The position numbers and the translations under genes are program-made. A stretch of 64,000 nt of DNA from the NCBI GenBank assembly GCA_013146195.2, contig CM028378.1, positions 14,429,828-14,493,827 on the forward strand. Reading direction: 5' to 3'. Positions 1 through 12,400 of this stretch are shown here, in pieces (position 1 is the first letter of the stretch; each line of letters opens with the position of its first letter). This stretch comes from Codonopsis lanceolata. Taxonomy: Eukaryota; Streptophyta; Magnoliopsida; Asterales; Campanulaceae. The notes under the pieces were generated by a model. The model did no database searches, was not told the DNA's origin, and worked only from the letters and a program-made list of their open reading frames with translations.

Positions 1-1830
1 ATCATGCCTCAAATGGCATAACTCATGAATTCTCAGCTCCTAAAACTCCACAACAAAATGGAGTGACAGAAAGAAAAAAATAGGACACTTCAAGAAATGG
101 CTAGAGTCATGTTAAGCTCCAAGAATTTGGCTAAAAGATTTTGGGAAGAAGCCTTAAACACTGCTTGTCATATAGGAAATAAGGTCTTCTTGAGACCTGG
201 TAGTACCATAACACCCTATGAAATTTTACTAGGAAAGAAGCCTACATTAAAATATTTTCATGTTTTTAGGTGTGTGTGCTATCTTCTCGATGATAGAGAC
301 CATCTTTCAAAATTTGACTCAAAAAGTGACAAGTGTGTTTTTATGGGTTACTCCACCAATAGTCGTGCTTATAGAGTCTTTAATCTTAGGACAAAAACTA
401 TTATGGAGTCTATGAATATTGTGTTTGATGATCTAACGGATCTTGGCCACAAAACCATTGAGGATGATGTTTCAGGATCGATTGACTTTGGAGATCATGA
501 ATCATCTGCACAATCTTCATAACCTGAACCTGCAAACAGTGCTCCTGCATCAGAAGATACAAAATCCGCAAGTGTTGGAAATTCAGTGGATGAGACTCAG
601 GATGTAGCTCAGAATGTAGCTCCGGATGCAGCTACATCGGAAGCTACATTGGTCAGAAACCTGCCAGATCCAGAAACAGATCCTGAACAGCCAGAAATTC
701 AGTCCAGTTTAACTTATCGCAACCATGACATTCCCAGCCGAATTCAGAAAGTGCATCCCACTTCACAAATCATAGGTAATGTATATGATGGAATGTCAAC
801 AAGGAGAAAATGTAAGATAGACTTTAGGAAATTGACTTGTCTGTCTTCTCCTGAGTGTGAAGAGATTCATACTTCATGCTTTGTGTCTACCATTGAACCT
901 AAGAATGTGCATGAAGCCCTAAAAGATGAGTGTTGGATCAATGTCATGCAAGATGAGTTTGATCAATTTGCTAAAAATGATGTTTGATTCCTTGTACCTA
1001 GACTCACTTCTGTGAATGTTATTGGAACTAAATGGATTTTCAAAAACAAATCAAATGAAGTGGGAGAGATAATAAGAAACAAAGCTAGACTTGTGGCTCA
1101 AGGGTACTCACAAGTTGAAGGGGTGGATTTTGATGAAACCTTTGCTCCTGTTGCCCGCATTGAGTCCATACGTCTGCTTCTTGCCATTGCATGCTTTCTT
1201 GACATTACTCTTCAACAAATGGATGTGAAGAGTGCTTTTTTAAATGGCATTCTAGAGGAAGAAGTGTTTGTTGAACAAACAAAAGGATTTGTGGACACCC
1301 ATAAACCCAATCATGTTTTTAAATTAAAGAAGACCTTGTATGGACTCAAACAAGCTCTTAGAGCCTGGTATGTGAGACTTACAAACCATCTTTTGAAAAG
1401 TGGTTTTAAAAGGGAGAAGTGGACAAAACACTTTTTATTCAAAAAAAAAGACAAACACATTTTGATTGCACAAATTTATGTTGATGACATTGTGTTTGGG
1501 TCCACTTCTAAGTCCTTGAAAAAGAATTTGTGCATTGCATGACATCTACCTTTGAGATGAGTATGGTAGGAGAATTAACATTTTTCCTAGGAATTCAAAT
1601 AAAGCAATTGCATGAAGGGATGTTCATCTCTCAAGCCAAGTATGCTTTTAACTTGGTGAAGAAATTCAGTCTTGAGGATGGAAAGGGAAAGAAAACCCCT
1701 ATGGGTACATCCAATAAACTTTGCAAGGATGAGAAATCAAAAAGTGTTGACCATACTTTGTATAGAAGCATGATAGGAAGTCTGCTATATTTGACTGCCA
1801 CCTGACCAGACATCATGTGTAGTTGTGGTG
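1..1830 (+). pseudogene. Ty1/copia retrotransposon polyprotein fragment (integrase to reverse transcriptase)
   Basis: Decayed pol of a copia element, probably SIRE/Maximus-like. The window opens inside the integrase core (SAPKTPQQNGV near 35-65, then a frame break) and continues through the integrase C-terminus at 97-522 (ends IMESMNIVFDD), a variable linker at 586-987 and the reverse transcriptase at 1012-1805. Visible RT motifs are KARLVAQGYSQ, FDETFAPVAR, QMDVKSAFLNG, LYGLKQ and the catalytic YVDDIVFGS at about 1480-1500. Stops or frameshifts at about 520, 985 and 1540 separate the pieces. Homology stops after GSLLYLTAT-PDIM near 1820, so RNase H and the 3' LTR are missing. The 5' part lies outside the window. 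The family is certain; the lineage is inferred from linker style. Confidence 0.92.
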
Positions 1831-2956
1831 TTAGGGAAGATGGAGTAAGAGAGGGAAAGATTTGCGGAGGAAAGCTCGTAATTTTTTCTTTAAACCTTAG
1901 GGACTCAATTATAAATTATGATATAAGTAAGGTTTGAAAAAAAACATTTTAACCTTATTAAAAGCATGTGAGAGGTACATGGGTAACTTGAAAGTATTTC
2001 TTTAACAACATTCAAAAAGATTGAGGCTATGGAAATTTGAAACTTTTAGGACCAAATTATTACGAAAATTTCTTAAGGGATTAATGCTTAAATTTGTCAA
2101 AGTTAAGTGACCAATGATACGATTAACCCTAAAAAGATTTAATATTTGTATATGATAAAAGAAAATAAAAAATGAATAAATCAATGGAATCAAATTGAAG
2201 CTCAAGACTCTTCCTCCATGGAAATATGTATATAATGTAAGTATTAAAATAAGTGCACATTCCAAAAAGTTGTTGGTGGCAAAACTTTGAAAATGATTGG
2301 CACAATAAACATGTAGACATTAACTAGACGGAATGGACACCGTTAAATTACTAATATCACGTGACGTTTGAATTACATACTCCAGTATTTTGTGTGAAAA
2401 TTGCAAAAGAATGTCGGTAAATGGGTGCGTATCTCTTAAAAGTGGACTTTATGTATAATGTGTCCAAGTCCAACCAAGATCTTCAAAGAAAAGAAATTCA
2501 AATTTTTTATTCTGTTTCAAAATGAGGCTACTTCTTAACTACCTAGACAATAGAGGTAGCCCTCCCCTTTTTCCTGGAATTCATGTACCTAGAATCACAT
2601 GCAAGTGAGAGCTAAATCTTTTCTATTAGATCCAACCCTTAATCATAGCTATAAACTGAATGGAGACAAATATGGTTTGATTAGATCCAACCCTCAATCA
2701 TGTTATTTAAGACTTATCTAATCATAACTAAAATCAAACGTTTCAGAAACAACTTAAGGTAATAACCACATTCTAATAAGTCAAAACAAAACACCTTTCA
2801 CCATGGTCACAGTGCACACTTGTGGGTACACTCAACTACACCCACATCACGTCAATTCCCAGACTCACTATTTGCAAAGTCTTCTCAACTCATCTTTCTC
2901 TCTCTCTCTCTCACTCTGGACTTGATAGATCATAGTTGCTTCAGAAACTAACACGC
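1831..2956. other. AT-rich intergenic DNA and 5' flank of the RLK pseudogene
   Basis: No coding region recognised. Two near-copies of TTAGATCCAACCCT lie at about 2626 and 2683. A CT microsatellite at about 2897-2912 sits roughly 50 bp upstream of the kinase start codon, as in many plant 5' leaders. Confidence 0.5.
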
Positions 2957-3683
2957 ATGGATGTGGAGTGGATTCTTCTGCTTCTTGTCATGTTCAGTTG
3001 TCCTTTGTTTCTTCAAGCAGGCTTTGGCGATTATCCTTCTGTTAACCTCCCAAGTTCCTGGGTTAGTAATGGCAATAAATCCTGTGATCATGCCACAAAG
3101 ATGGGGTGACTAGGCTGGTAGTCCACGTAATGGATCGAAGCTGACGTGTCTTGGGTTGATGTTCACGTCGGTGTATGTGGGTACTTGGGGTACCAAAGTT
3201 GATAGGATATCTAGGCTTTGTGTTGGCTCTTTGATAATTGGTTACCTGAAAGAAGACAACCGTTAGGGTGCTGGGGGTTTCCCAGCTACAACCCTCCGGT
3301 GTGAGAGTCAGTAATCAGGGAGTTGTATGTGTGCCGGAGCTAGGCGTTCCCTTAAGCTTCCGGTGGGGGTATATAGCTTATTGTGCTTAATGCAATTTGT
3401 GTGTATTTTGATCAAATGAGCTTACCTTTTTTTTAAGGGAAGACTTCCTTTTATAGTAGTGTCCCTTGGGGGATCATGATTGAAATGAGGGTCCCTGATG
3501 GTGGGACTTGTCCACTGGTCGGCTTGCTGGCAATTCATGAGTGGTTAATAGATAGCGTGTGATGTGCCAATTGTGGGGGGGTTGATGAGCCGCTAAGTTA
3601 CAACGACTTGCATGGCTTGCTCGCCTCTTGTGAAGATGACATCTGAAGGCTATGTACAGGCTATAGGTCAGGCATGTCGTCGT

Positions 3684-4050
3684 CATGGAAGGTTGGTCTG
3701 CCGAGCATGACTTTGATCTTCGTCGTGATGGATGGTCGGGTTTGATCCTCGGAACGATCCTCGACCATTATGGAGGATAATGGCCGGCCGATTGATGGTA
3801 AATCGATCATAGTCGGCCATGGTCGTTGCCATGGAAGGTTGGCGGTGAGCATGACTTTGATCTTAAATCGTGATGGATGGTCGGGTTTGATCCTCGAGAA
3901 TGATCCTCGACCATTATGGAGGATAATGGTCGGCCGATTGATGGTCGTCGATCATGTCATGGCCATGGTCGTTGCCATGGAAGGTTGGTCTGCCGAGCAT
4001 GACTTTGATTTTCGTCGTGATGGATGGTCGGGTTTGATCCTCCTGCGTCC
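3684..4050 (-). repeat. Left-arm array of ~147-bp tandem units
   Basis: The junction CCATGGAAGGTTGG recurs at about 3684, 3830 and 3976, giving about 2.5 units with a period near 147 bp. The units are the reverse complement of the right-arm array. Confidence 0.8.
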
Positions 4051-4123
4051 CCCTACGTGGAGCGACCACGTGGATTCCAGCTAGACCTAGGCAGGATCCA
4101 CCATACAACAAACATGAGGAAAA

Positions 4124-4718
4124 TCAACCATGGCCAGTGACCATGATCGACGACCATCAACTGGCCGACCATTATCCTCCATAATGGTTGAGGATCATTC
4201 CGAGGATCAAACCCGACCATCCATCACGACGAAGATCAAAGTCATGCTCAGCAGACCAACCTTCCATGGCAACGACCATGGCCAGTGACCATGATCGACG
4301 ACCATCAACTGGTCGACCATTATCCTCCATAATGGTCGAGGATCATTCCGAGGATCAAACCCGACCATCCATCACGACGAAGATCAAAGTCATGCTCGAT
4401 AGACCAACCTTCCTTGGCAACGACCATGGCCAGTGACCATGATCGACGACCATCAACTGGCTGACCATTATCCTCCATAATGGTCGAGTATCATTCGGAG
4501 GATCAAACCCGACCATCCATCACGACGAAGATCAAAGTCATGCTCAGCAAACCAACCTTCCATGGCAACGACCATGGCCGGTGACCATGATCGACGACCA
4601 TCAACTGGCCGACCATTATCCTCCATAATGGTCGAGGATCGTTCCGAGGATCAAACCCGACCATCCATCACGACGAAGATCAAAGTCATGCTCGGCAGAC
4701 CAACCTTCCATGACGATG
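4124..4718 (+). repeat. Right-arm array of ~148-bp tandem units (4 copies)
   Basis: GACCATGGCC starts at about 4124, 4274, 4422 and 4570, so the period is 148-150 bp. Each unit holds ATTATCCTCCATAATGGTCG, itself partly palindromic. The copy number (4) differs from the left arm (about 2.5), so the arms have changed in length independently. Confidence 0.85.
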
Positions 4719-6512
4719 ACAGGCCTGACCTATAGCCTATACATAGCCTCCATATATCATCTTCACAAGAGGCGAGCAAGCCATGCAAGTCGTTGTAACT
4801 TAGCGGCTCATCAACCGCCCACAATTGGCACATCACACGCTATCTATCAACCACTCACGAATTGCCAGCAAGCCGACCAGTGGACAAGTCCTACCATCAG
4901 GGACCCCCAATTCAATCATGATCCCCCAAGGGACACTACTATAAAAGGAAGTCTTCCCTTAAAAGAAAGGTAAGCTCACTTGATCAAAATAAACACAAAT
5001 TGCATTAAGCGCAATAAGCTATATACCCCCATCGGAAGTTTAAGGGAACGCCTAGCTCGGCACACATACAACTCCCTGATTACTGACTCTCACACCGGAA
5101 GGCTGTAGCTGGGAAACCCCCAGCACCAGCACCCTAACGGTTGTCTTCTTTCAGGTAACCAACTATCAAAGAGCCAGCACAAAGCCTAGATATCCTATTA
5201 ACTTTGGTACCCCAAGTACCCACATACACCGATGTGAACATCAACCCAAGACACGTTAGCTCCGGTCCATTACATGGACTACCAGCCTAGTCACCCCATC
5301 TTTGTGGCGTGATCATCCTGGCTCTTGCCTGATGGGTACTTGTTGCAACCCATCCTCCTCGATAATAGCAATATGTTGTTGGATTTTCCTGCTGTTGGCT
5401 GTGGTTTTTACAGCATTAATACTGCCAAAGGGAATTCCATCTTTTTTGTTGTCTTTGCAGTTGCCGTTACCAACAATTCCACTTACCTTGGCAATTCAGC
5501 CGCAATACTCTGGTTGGCTAATCGAAACAATCATGTCAAGACGACTGCCAAGCTCAAATTGACATCTGACGGAGACTTGGTGCTGACGGACACCGATGAT
5601 AAAATATATTGGTCAATCAACACCGCTGGTAAGTTAGTCGTCAGCATGAGTGTAGCATCGCCTGGAAATCTCATGTTGCATCATTCATACAACTCTGTTG
5701 TTTGGAAGTCTTTTGATCACCCCCCACTGACACTTGGCTTCCAGGGCAGACTCTATCTTCAGGGCAAAAGCTGATTTCTCGCGTTTCCCCAACAAATTTC
5801 AGCTTAGGCCTATTTTATTTATCATGCTCCAATGATGGCTTGTTAGCTTACATTGAAGCTGATCTCCCACAGATGTACAGCGATGCCTTGACAGCATCAG
5901 AATTTCCCTTTGATTTTAAGCAGGGTAGACTTGAATCTACTGGAGTCAACTCTGATTTCACTATGCACTACATGAATAAAACTGAATACTTCCAGTATTT
6001 GAGATTGGAATCCAACGGGCATCTGAGAGTTTATCTGTGGGTTCAAGGGGCCGAGGGATTTTCTGATGTACCCATCACCAGTCAGGGTTACTACGGCTAT
6101 CCTATGATCTGTGGAAATTATGGAATTTACAATAATGGGCAATGCAGATGTCCAGACGAAAATTCTAGTGGTCTTAGTTATTTCAAAGAATTTCGTTCTC
6201 CGTACCTCAATTTTGGATGTGAAGAAGTTACTAAATTGTCATGCCAATCTTCTACTCATCATCTTCTTTTGGAGTTGCTAGATGTCGAGTACTTCCAATT
6301 TGATGTCGATATTGCAGATACAAATTCAGAGAGTTGCAAAAGCGCATGCTTGCAGAAATGTTCTTGCCAAGCTGCTATATTTCGCCGATCTTATCCAAAT
6401 ATCTCATATGGTGACTGCTATCTGCCATCCCAGATCTTCTCATTAAAGAAGTCCATGGTTCCTGACTTGGCTCTTTCATTCTTCATAAAGGTGCAGAAAA
6501 CCGATGCATCTT

Positions 6513-6535
6513 AAAAAAAAAAAAAAAAAAAAAAA
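6513..6535. repeat. 23-bp poly-A run inside the kinase pseudogene
   Basis: The lectin/PAN frame ends at a TAA overlapping this run, and the transmembrane/kinase frame resumes after it in another register. Run-length change is the simplest explanation of the frameshift. Confidence 0.85.
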
Positions 6536-7674
6536 GATCGCATTAACTGTAGGTCTCCCCGCAGCTTCTTTACTGTTCATGTGTCTCATTTTTCTTTATA
6601 TCAGGGTTAGTCAAAAGAGCAATCTTCTTCAAGAAAGAAGATATGGACATGGAGAATGGGAGAATTCTTCAGAGCTATTACCGTACTTGCCTAAGAGATT
6701 CACCTATGAAGAATTGACATCTGCCACGAAGAACTTTGACATCCATAAAAGGATAGGAGGATGAGGATTTGGATCTATCTTCGAAGGAAGATTGCAGGAT
6801 GAAGCAAGAATTGCAGTAAAACGTTTAGATCATTTGGGACAAGGAAGAAAGGAATTCTTAGCAGAAGTCAAGACGATAGGCAACATTCATCATGTAAATC
6901 TTGTGAAACTGATTGGATTTTGTGCTGAAAGATCACATAGGCGTTTAGTCTACAAGTCTATGGGCAATGGATCCTTGGATAAGTGAATATTTCAAACAAC
7001 CCCAGAAACTTCGCTTCAATGGAACATTAGGAAACAGATCATTCTCGACATAGCAAAAGGACTAGCATATCTCCATGAGGATTGTAAAGAAAAAATCAAC
7101 CATTTAGACATCAAACCATAAAACATCCTCCTAGATGACAACTTTAGTGCCAAGGTATCTGATTTTGGATTAGCAAAGCTCATCGAGAAGGATCAGAGCG
7201 ATGTGATGACTCAAATGAGAGGTACTCGAGGATACCTGGCTCCTGAATGGTTGAGCAGAAAGATAACAGAGAAGGCCGATGTACGGTTTTGGAGTTGTCA
7301 TGTTGGAAATTGTTTGTGGGAGGAAAAATTTGGACTGCACCCAATCTGAAGATAGTGAAAATCTGACACAGATGTTGAAGAGAAAGGCTGAAGCAGATCA
7401 GCTAGTTGACCTAGTAGATAAAAGCAACGACGACATGCAAAGGCATGACGAGGAAGCTATGGAGATGTTGAGGATAGCCATTTGGTGCTTACAAAGTGAT
7501 CCTGCTGATAGACCATCTGTGTCAACAGTAGTGAGGGTTTTAAAGGGTAGCAATGTTATGAATCATATCTCTACTATTACTTTCCTGGGCTTCAGAACGA
7601 TAACCTCACACAAAGATGATGTGCAAATTGCTTCATCTTCACTACAAGCATCAGAATTGTCGGGACCAAGATGA

Positions 7675-9405
7675 TCTCTCTCTCATCAGAAATAGGTAAA
7701 TTTTCCTTGTGTTACTGCAAATAAAATAAATATAAAGTTCGATAATATTTGACACAACCATCACATAATTTCAATATCCAATCTAATAGGAAAGAACCCC
7801 TGTCACATAAAAAGTTCTGAGAATCTATTTGAAAAGCATTGGTGTAGCATAATCCTCATAAGTAAGAGGAAGCAAGGAATAACATTCAAAACAATCACCA
7901 AAAACTAAACAGTGAAGGCGAGCAGAACCTGATTAAGTGATCTTGGATACAAGAGGTGTCTCTATCTATCTCCTCGTCCTTGTGGCAATGTGAGTTGGAT
8001 ATTTCAGTGATCTTCAACTACATTTGCTTTGTTCATACAGAAACATCCTAGAGAGCAACCCCGTCAATTGCATTAAAAAAAATCTTTAAACTGCCAAACC
8101 CTTTCAATTGAATTTTCCTGTGTTTAAAATGCAATTTGACAATCGATCACGTCAAATCCTAGAAGCCTGACTGTTGACCAATCTAATGTCATTTTCCACA
8201 ATTTTCATGGTTCCGCACCTTTTACTGGGCAAGTTCTTTGAATGAAAGGTTTTTGGTTGATGTTCAGTCACATGTTTTAGACTATTATCATCCCTCAACT
8301 GCACATATAATTAATTGAGCCAACACTCTAAGCTTAGTTAATTTGAAAAATGTAGTACGTCCTAAAATATATGTGTAACAAGAATAAGACACTCTTCGTT
8401 CCGGGCAAAAAATTCATCATACTATTTATGTTTTACTTACATTAACATATTGGTTATGGTTAATCATTATTGAAAGTATGAATGTATGACCAACTTTAAT
8501 GCTAATTATATATACCTAAATAATTAGACTTTTCAAATATGGACTCTTTGGGTGGTCGAATGGAGGGAATAATTAGGAACTCCAAATCCAACAAAGTTGA
8601 ATGTATGCAAGACTATTCAAATAAAATCGTCAAAATTAACCATACTAATAAAAAAAAATCAATTTCTTTTCCAATTTCAAATATTTCAATTGAACCTTGA
8701 CAATATCATATAATCCGAACAAAACATTTCACACTTAGAATAAGAGATACCGCAGTACATAGACAAGCAACTAAATACATCGATTCTTTTCTCCTGTGCA
8801 ATATGTCAAACAGTTGGTGAGCACCGGAAACAACAGAACTGAATTGAACTTAGGCTTAGAGATGCGCCCCTTTGAATTTGAGCAAATTACAGTTGATGAA
8901 GCCTTTCTCTGGGTCCAACAGTCAGAAAAGTGCGTCAATTCGTGAGAATTCTTCGCGTTTCGTCAGATTGATTCCGTTGGTGTGAGCCGGTAATGCCGCG
9001 AATTGGTCGACTATGTTTGAAATTGTGTTGCCCGCTTAAACAGAAACCGTTGGAATGTATATCAAAAGGATTAACACGCCCGCACGAGCGCACACTCACA
9101 CAAAAACAAAGAGGGGAGGTAAAGGAATTTGACCCAAACTAGAAGGGCTAAAAACTGTACTTATTTATCCTTTCTTATTCTGACGTTTTGTTGGTGTACT
9201 GTGACTAGAGACTGGAGTACACAGTACAGTGTTAGTGTCCCACTGTCCCACCCAAAACATTTATGTGGTAGGAATTGAGCAAGCGCTCTCTCTCCCTCTC
9301 ACTCTCTCTCTCTCTAAACCCAGTTTTTATAAAATTCATTTCTTTCTTGAAAAAATTACTAACTCTCCAACATCGTCGTTTCGACTACTTCAACATCAAC
9401 TATCA
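7675..9405. other. Intergenic region and CURT1 promoter/leader
   Basis: No gene recognised in 7675-9200. A CT-rich microsatellite lies at about 9286-9315. A TATA-like TTTTATAAAATT at about 9325 is roughly 80 bp upstream of the CURT1 ATG and is a possible core promoter. Neither the TATA assignment nor a transcription start can be proved from sequence alone. Confidence 0.4.
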
Positions 9406-12400
9406 ATGGCTTCCCTGATCTCAAGCATACCCTTTCCACCGCTCTACGTCTCTCAAACACAGCCCCTTTTGAGCAATCTTCACAAATTTACCGTCTCTAT
9501 CCTTACAGGTAATAGTAACGCCCGCCCTCATCTCCATTACCATTAAGTTCAATGCATTTTAATGCTCCATCTTCTTTGTCATTTCCGTACATATTTTGTT
9601 ATCGAATTTGATTGTTCGATGTTCACACTTTGCGAGCCGTAAGTTAAATGTTTTTGAAGTATATAGTGTTCATGTTTGGTTACATTTGCTTGATGCTTGC
9701 TAGCTAGATTTCAGAACTGGATGAAAATGTATTTTCCCTCAGTCCCTTAAAAACCTAAAGGAAAGAAATTCGCTTCCCCTATTGAAATTGAACCACTTCC
9801 AAGAATTCAGGATTAAAAAAAATCACCACAAGGCAAGAAAAAGGCCTCTTCTCTTTATTACCCCAGCCTCTAGTGAGTTAGAGAATATAGTAGCTGTTCC
9901 ATTTCTTATCTCTTCAACACAAAGGCTCTTAGAAGGCCTCTGCTCCTTGAGTTAGGTTACTCAGCCGGTAGTGAATAGGGAAGAGTCGTTCAAATGAAAA
10001 CTACCAAGAGATGGTGATGGCTTAACCTTTTTAAGACCCTTTTTCATTAACATATTTTTCTTTAGTTGTAGAAAATAGAACTGTAAGTTGTGAAAACTAA
10101 GCTAAAAATACTACAAATAACATGTTTTATAGTTTTTCTTTTTCTTCAAAAACAAATAAATTCTCATCAAATTTCATTAGTTTAAATTGGCCCAAAAAAG
10201 TCAAACCGTTCCCTATGTCACAAGGACTCGGGAGGGGTATTCGGGGAAAGGGTGAAATTTATTATACATGGAATGGGCTCAAAAGGATCCAAAAATAGGG
10301 AGTGTTTGGACATGGCTAATGGATTTATATTTTATACTCCATCTATGATGTTTTGATAAGATATAATTGAATTTAGGATATAGTATGGGAATTGGTAAAA
10401 TATAGTATGGTTTTGGTGGTCTACTTAAGAATAGTTGAGAGTTTGATAGTTAATTTTATGAATGTATAAAAAAATTTGTCTGAAATCATAAGCTGGAGTT
10501 TCCATTTACAACTTGAAGGATCTGATACATATCGTAACCATGTCTGCACAGATCATGTCTGAGACGGGTGTGGCAAGTGAAATGAATAGTTCATGTTACA
10601 TAGGCTGTACCTCTCCTCTTGGGACGAGGGAGTACCTGGCAAATAGGCCTATGGAAACTTATTGGGGGTGTATGGATATAGAATAGTACTTGATGATGTT
10701 CTGTTGTCGTTTACTAGCGAATTTTCTTTGTGTCTTTGAACGCATCCCCTAAATGCAATATTCATGATTAAGGAATTTATTGAAGGCTTCTATGAGTTTT
10801 TTTTTTTTTTTTTTTATGTTTTACTGATTATGGATGTTCCTAAATGAGTTGCCTAAAGACATTTTCTATTCTTACCCAAAAAGAAAAGGAAAAAACAAAG
10901 ACATTGTCTTGAATTATTCAATCGTGAAACTACTAGAAAGTTGTGATCATATTGCTGCTTAGAGTCGAAGATCTGGGCTTCAAGGATGGTACACCTCTAA
11001 TCCTACTAGTCATCAGCATGAGAGTTTTTATGGGCACCGCATTGGGTTACTAGTTAAAACCCATAAGAAGCCATTGGTTGTGTTCGGGTTTGGGTTTTTC
11101 TTCTTTTTTTTGTTGGTTTTGGTTTTATGGTTTTTCTTGGGACCTTGTAATGATTGAAAGAAAAAGTAAGAGAGAATGAGAGAGATGGTGGGAAGAATGA
11201 AAGAGAAAGTAAAAATTCGAAAAATCCCAAGACAAACACCCAAACAGTGTTGGGTGTTTTTCAAGTGAACCATTTTAGGAGTTACTCAATTAGTCTTATT
11301 TAATGGGTTAATTGGCAGGTAACTGGTTTGGGTAAAAATAATCACCAATCTTGCTCCTACGCAAAAGATTGAAATGTTAAGGACTTAAAAGTAATTCAAG
11401 GACCAAATGTCCTAATAGGATTTCTTTCATCTCATGGTTCGCTTTTAGTGAATTGTAGATACTAATCCCGATTTCAATTTGTTTGATCTTGGTCCTTACC
11501 GTATGTGCATATCATACTTTGATTCATTGGTCAGTATATATGGTCATTATATTTCTAAATTATAGAGCGACGAGGACGTGTTGCTGTTGTTGCCAAGGCT
11601 ACAAGTGAAAGCTCTGAGTCTTCATCCTCTCTGAGCTATGTTAAGTCTGTACAAAATGTGGTGAGTTCTCTGTGGTCTTTTAATCATGTGTGTATGTTTG
11701 TGTGTGCCTGTGCATGCATGTGTGTGTTTGTCAATTGTTTTGCACAAGTAGGGAGCTGTTTCAGCTTGCTAGAAGCGTGAATTACTGTGTTTTCAGTGTT
11801 TTCTCCAGTTCTGATGCATCCAGCCTGTAAACTTGGTTGTTCTTTAGCTTTTTTTTTCTTGTTCTTCCTTATTACTATATCCTACTTGTTTAACTCAATA
11901 AATTCATTTTCTCGATCACTTGGGGTCGGCTACATGAATCTTTTTCCGCCATTTGTTTCAGTTCAAAGTAAGGTCATTACACACACCACACTCATTTACA
12001 CCTTTCTTTATTACAGATGTCCATGTTGGTTTCCCCTTCCTCTATTTCTTAGTCTGGTTGATGTTGATACACTCACACTTTCTAACGGGTGCACTAATTG
12101 TTCAATGTTTTATGTGTGCAAACCATCTTACGTGTTTTTCTCTCATTTTATCTCCTATTGGGGCGACTTTTACTGTCTCACGAATTTGTTTATTTCGAAT
12201 CTATATTTTCTAGTTTTGCCCATATCCATCTTACATTTGCATTTCAGCTCGACTCATTTTGTTAACATGCTCTTTTTTAGTTGTCCAAACATTTGGTTCC
12301 ATAAAGTAGTGTGGGTCTAATAGGTGTCCAATAAAGCTTTCTTTTCAACTTAAACGGTATAAAGTCAATTAAATAACACCCTGGATGAACTTCTCCATTT

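Larger units (their letters stand above)
3085..5315. mobile_element. 2231-bp palindromic LTR-derived or foldback-like element
   Basis: The two halves are long inverted repeats of about 1 kb that differ only at scattered bases by eye. The left end reads TGATCATGCCACAAAG; the right end is its reverse complement with one change. Each arm resembles the U3-R-U5 part of an LTR: TATAAAAGG at 4940-4948 on the plus strand, mirrored at 3447-3455 on the minus strand, and a U5-like block (TGATTACTGACTCTCACACC near 5076) shared in style with the gypsy LTRs at 32405 and 60262. Toward the centre each arm carries tandem units of about 148 bp, in opposite orientation. The centre (about 4045-4120) is unique. 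No protein is encoded. TG..CA ends and a 5-bp duplication point to retroviral-type integration, whereas the fold-back shape recalls Foldback transposons. Confidence 0.82.
3080..5320. repeat. 5-bp target-site duplication around the palindromic insertion
   Basis: TCCTG at 3080-3084 is repeated at 5316-5320. Removing the insert and one copy restores an uninterrupted kinase-lectin frame across the site (aat-aaa-tcc-tgg-ctc), which independently confirms both boundaries. Confidence 0.93.
2957..7674 (+). pseudogene. G-type lectin S-receptor-like serine/threonine kinase (SD2-5-like), multiply broken
   Basis: Remains of a single-exon receptor-like kinase of the plasma membrane. The ATG at 2957 begins a signal peptide (MDVEWILLLLVMF). 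The bulb-lectin region follows (WLANRN near 5513). A cysteine-rich PAN-like segment lies at about 6329-6420 (SESCKSACLQKCSCQAA), a transmembrane segment at about 6545-6605, and the kinase at about 6690-7600 (AVKRLD lysine near 6820, non-RD loop HLDIKP near 7105, DFGLAK at 7161, RGTRGYLAPEW near 7220). Lesions: a 2231-bp insertion at 3085-5315; a frame change in the six-C run at 5720-5725; a frame change in a 23-A run at 6513-6535; TGA at 6762-6764 inside the glycine loop; TGA at 6984-6986; TAA at 7119-7121 just after DIKP; a frame change near 7280. Outside these the family match is good, so decay looks fairly recent. It cannot make a working kinase. Confidence 0.93.

Noticed and set aside
3770..4436. 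Open frames in the palindromic element (e.g. 104 and 82 codons)
   Set aside because: They follow the ~148-bp tandem units in every frame and have no start context or domain similarity.
11787..12320. 177-codon plus-strand frame in CURT1 intron 2
   Set aside because: It lies antisense to the RTE LINE tail, is rich in Phe/Ser/Leu, and has no start or family support.
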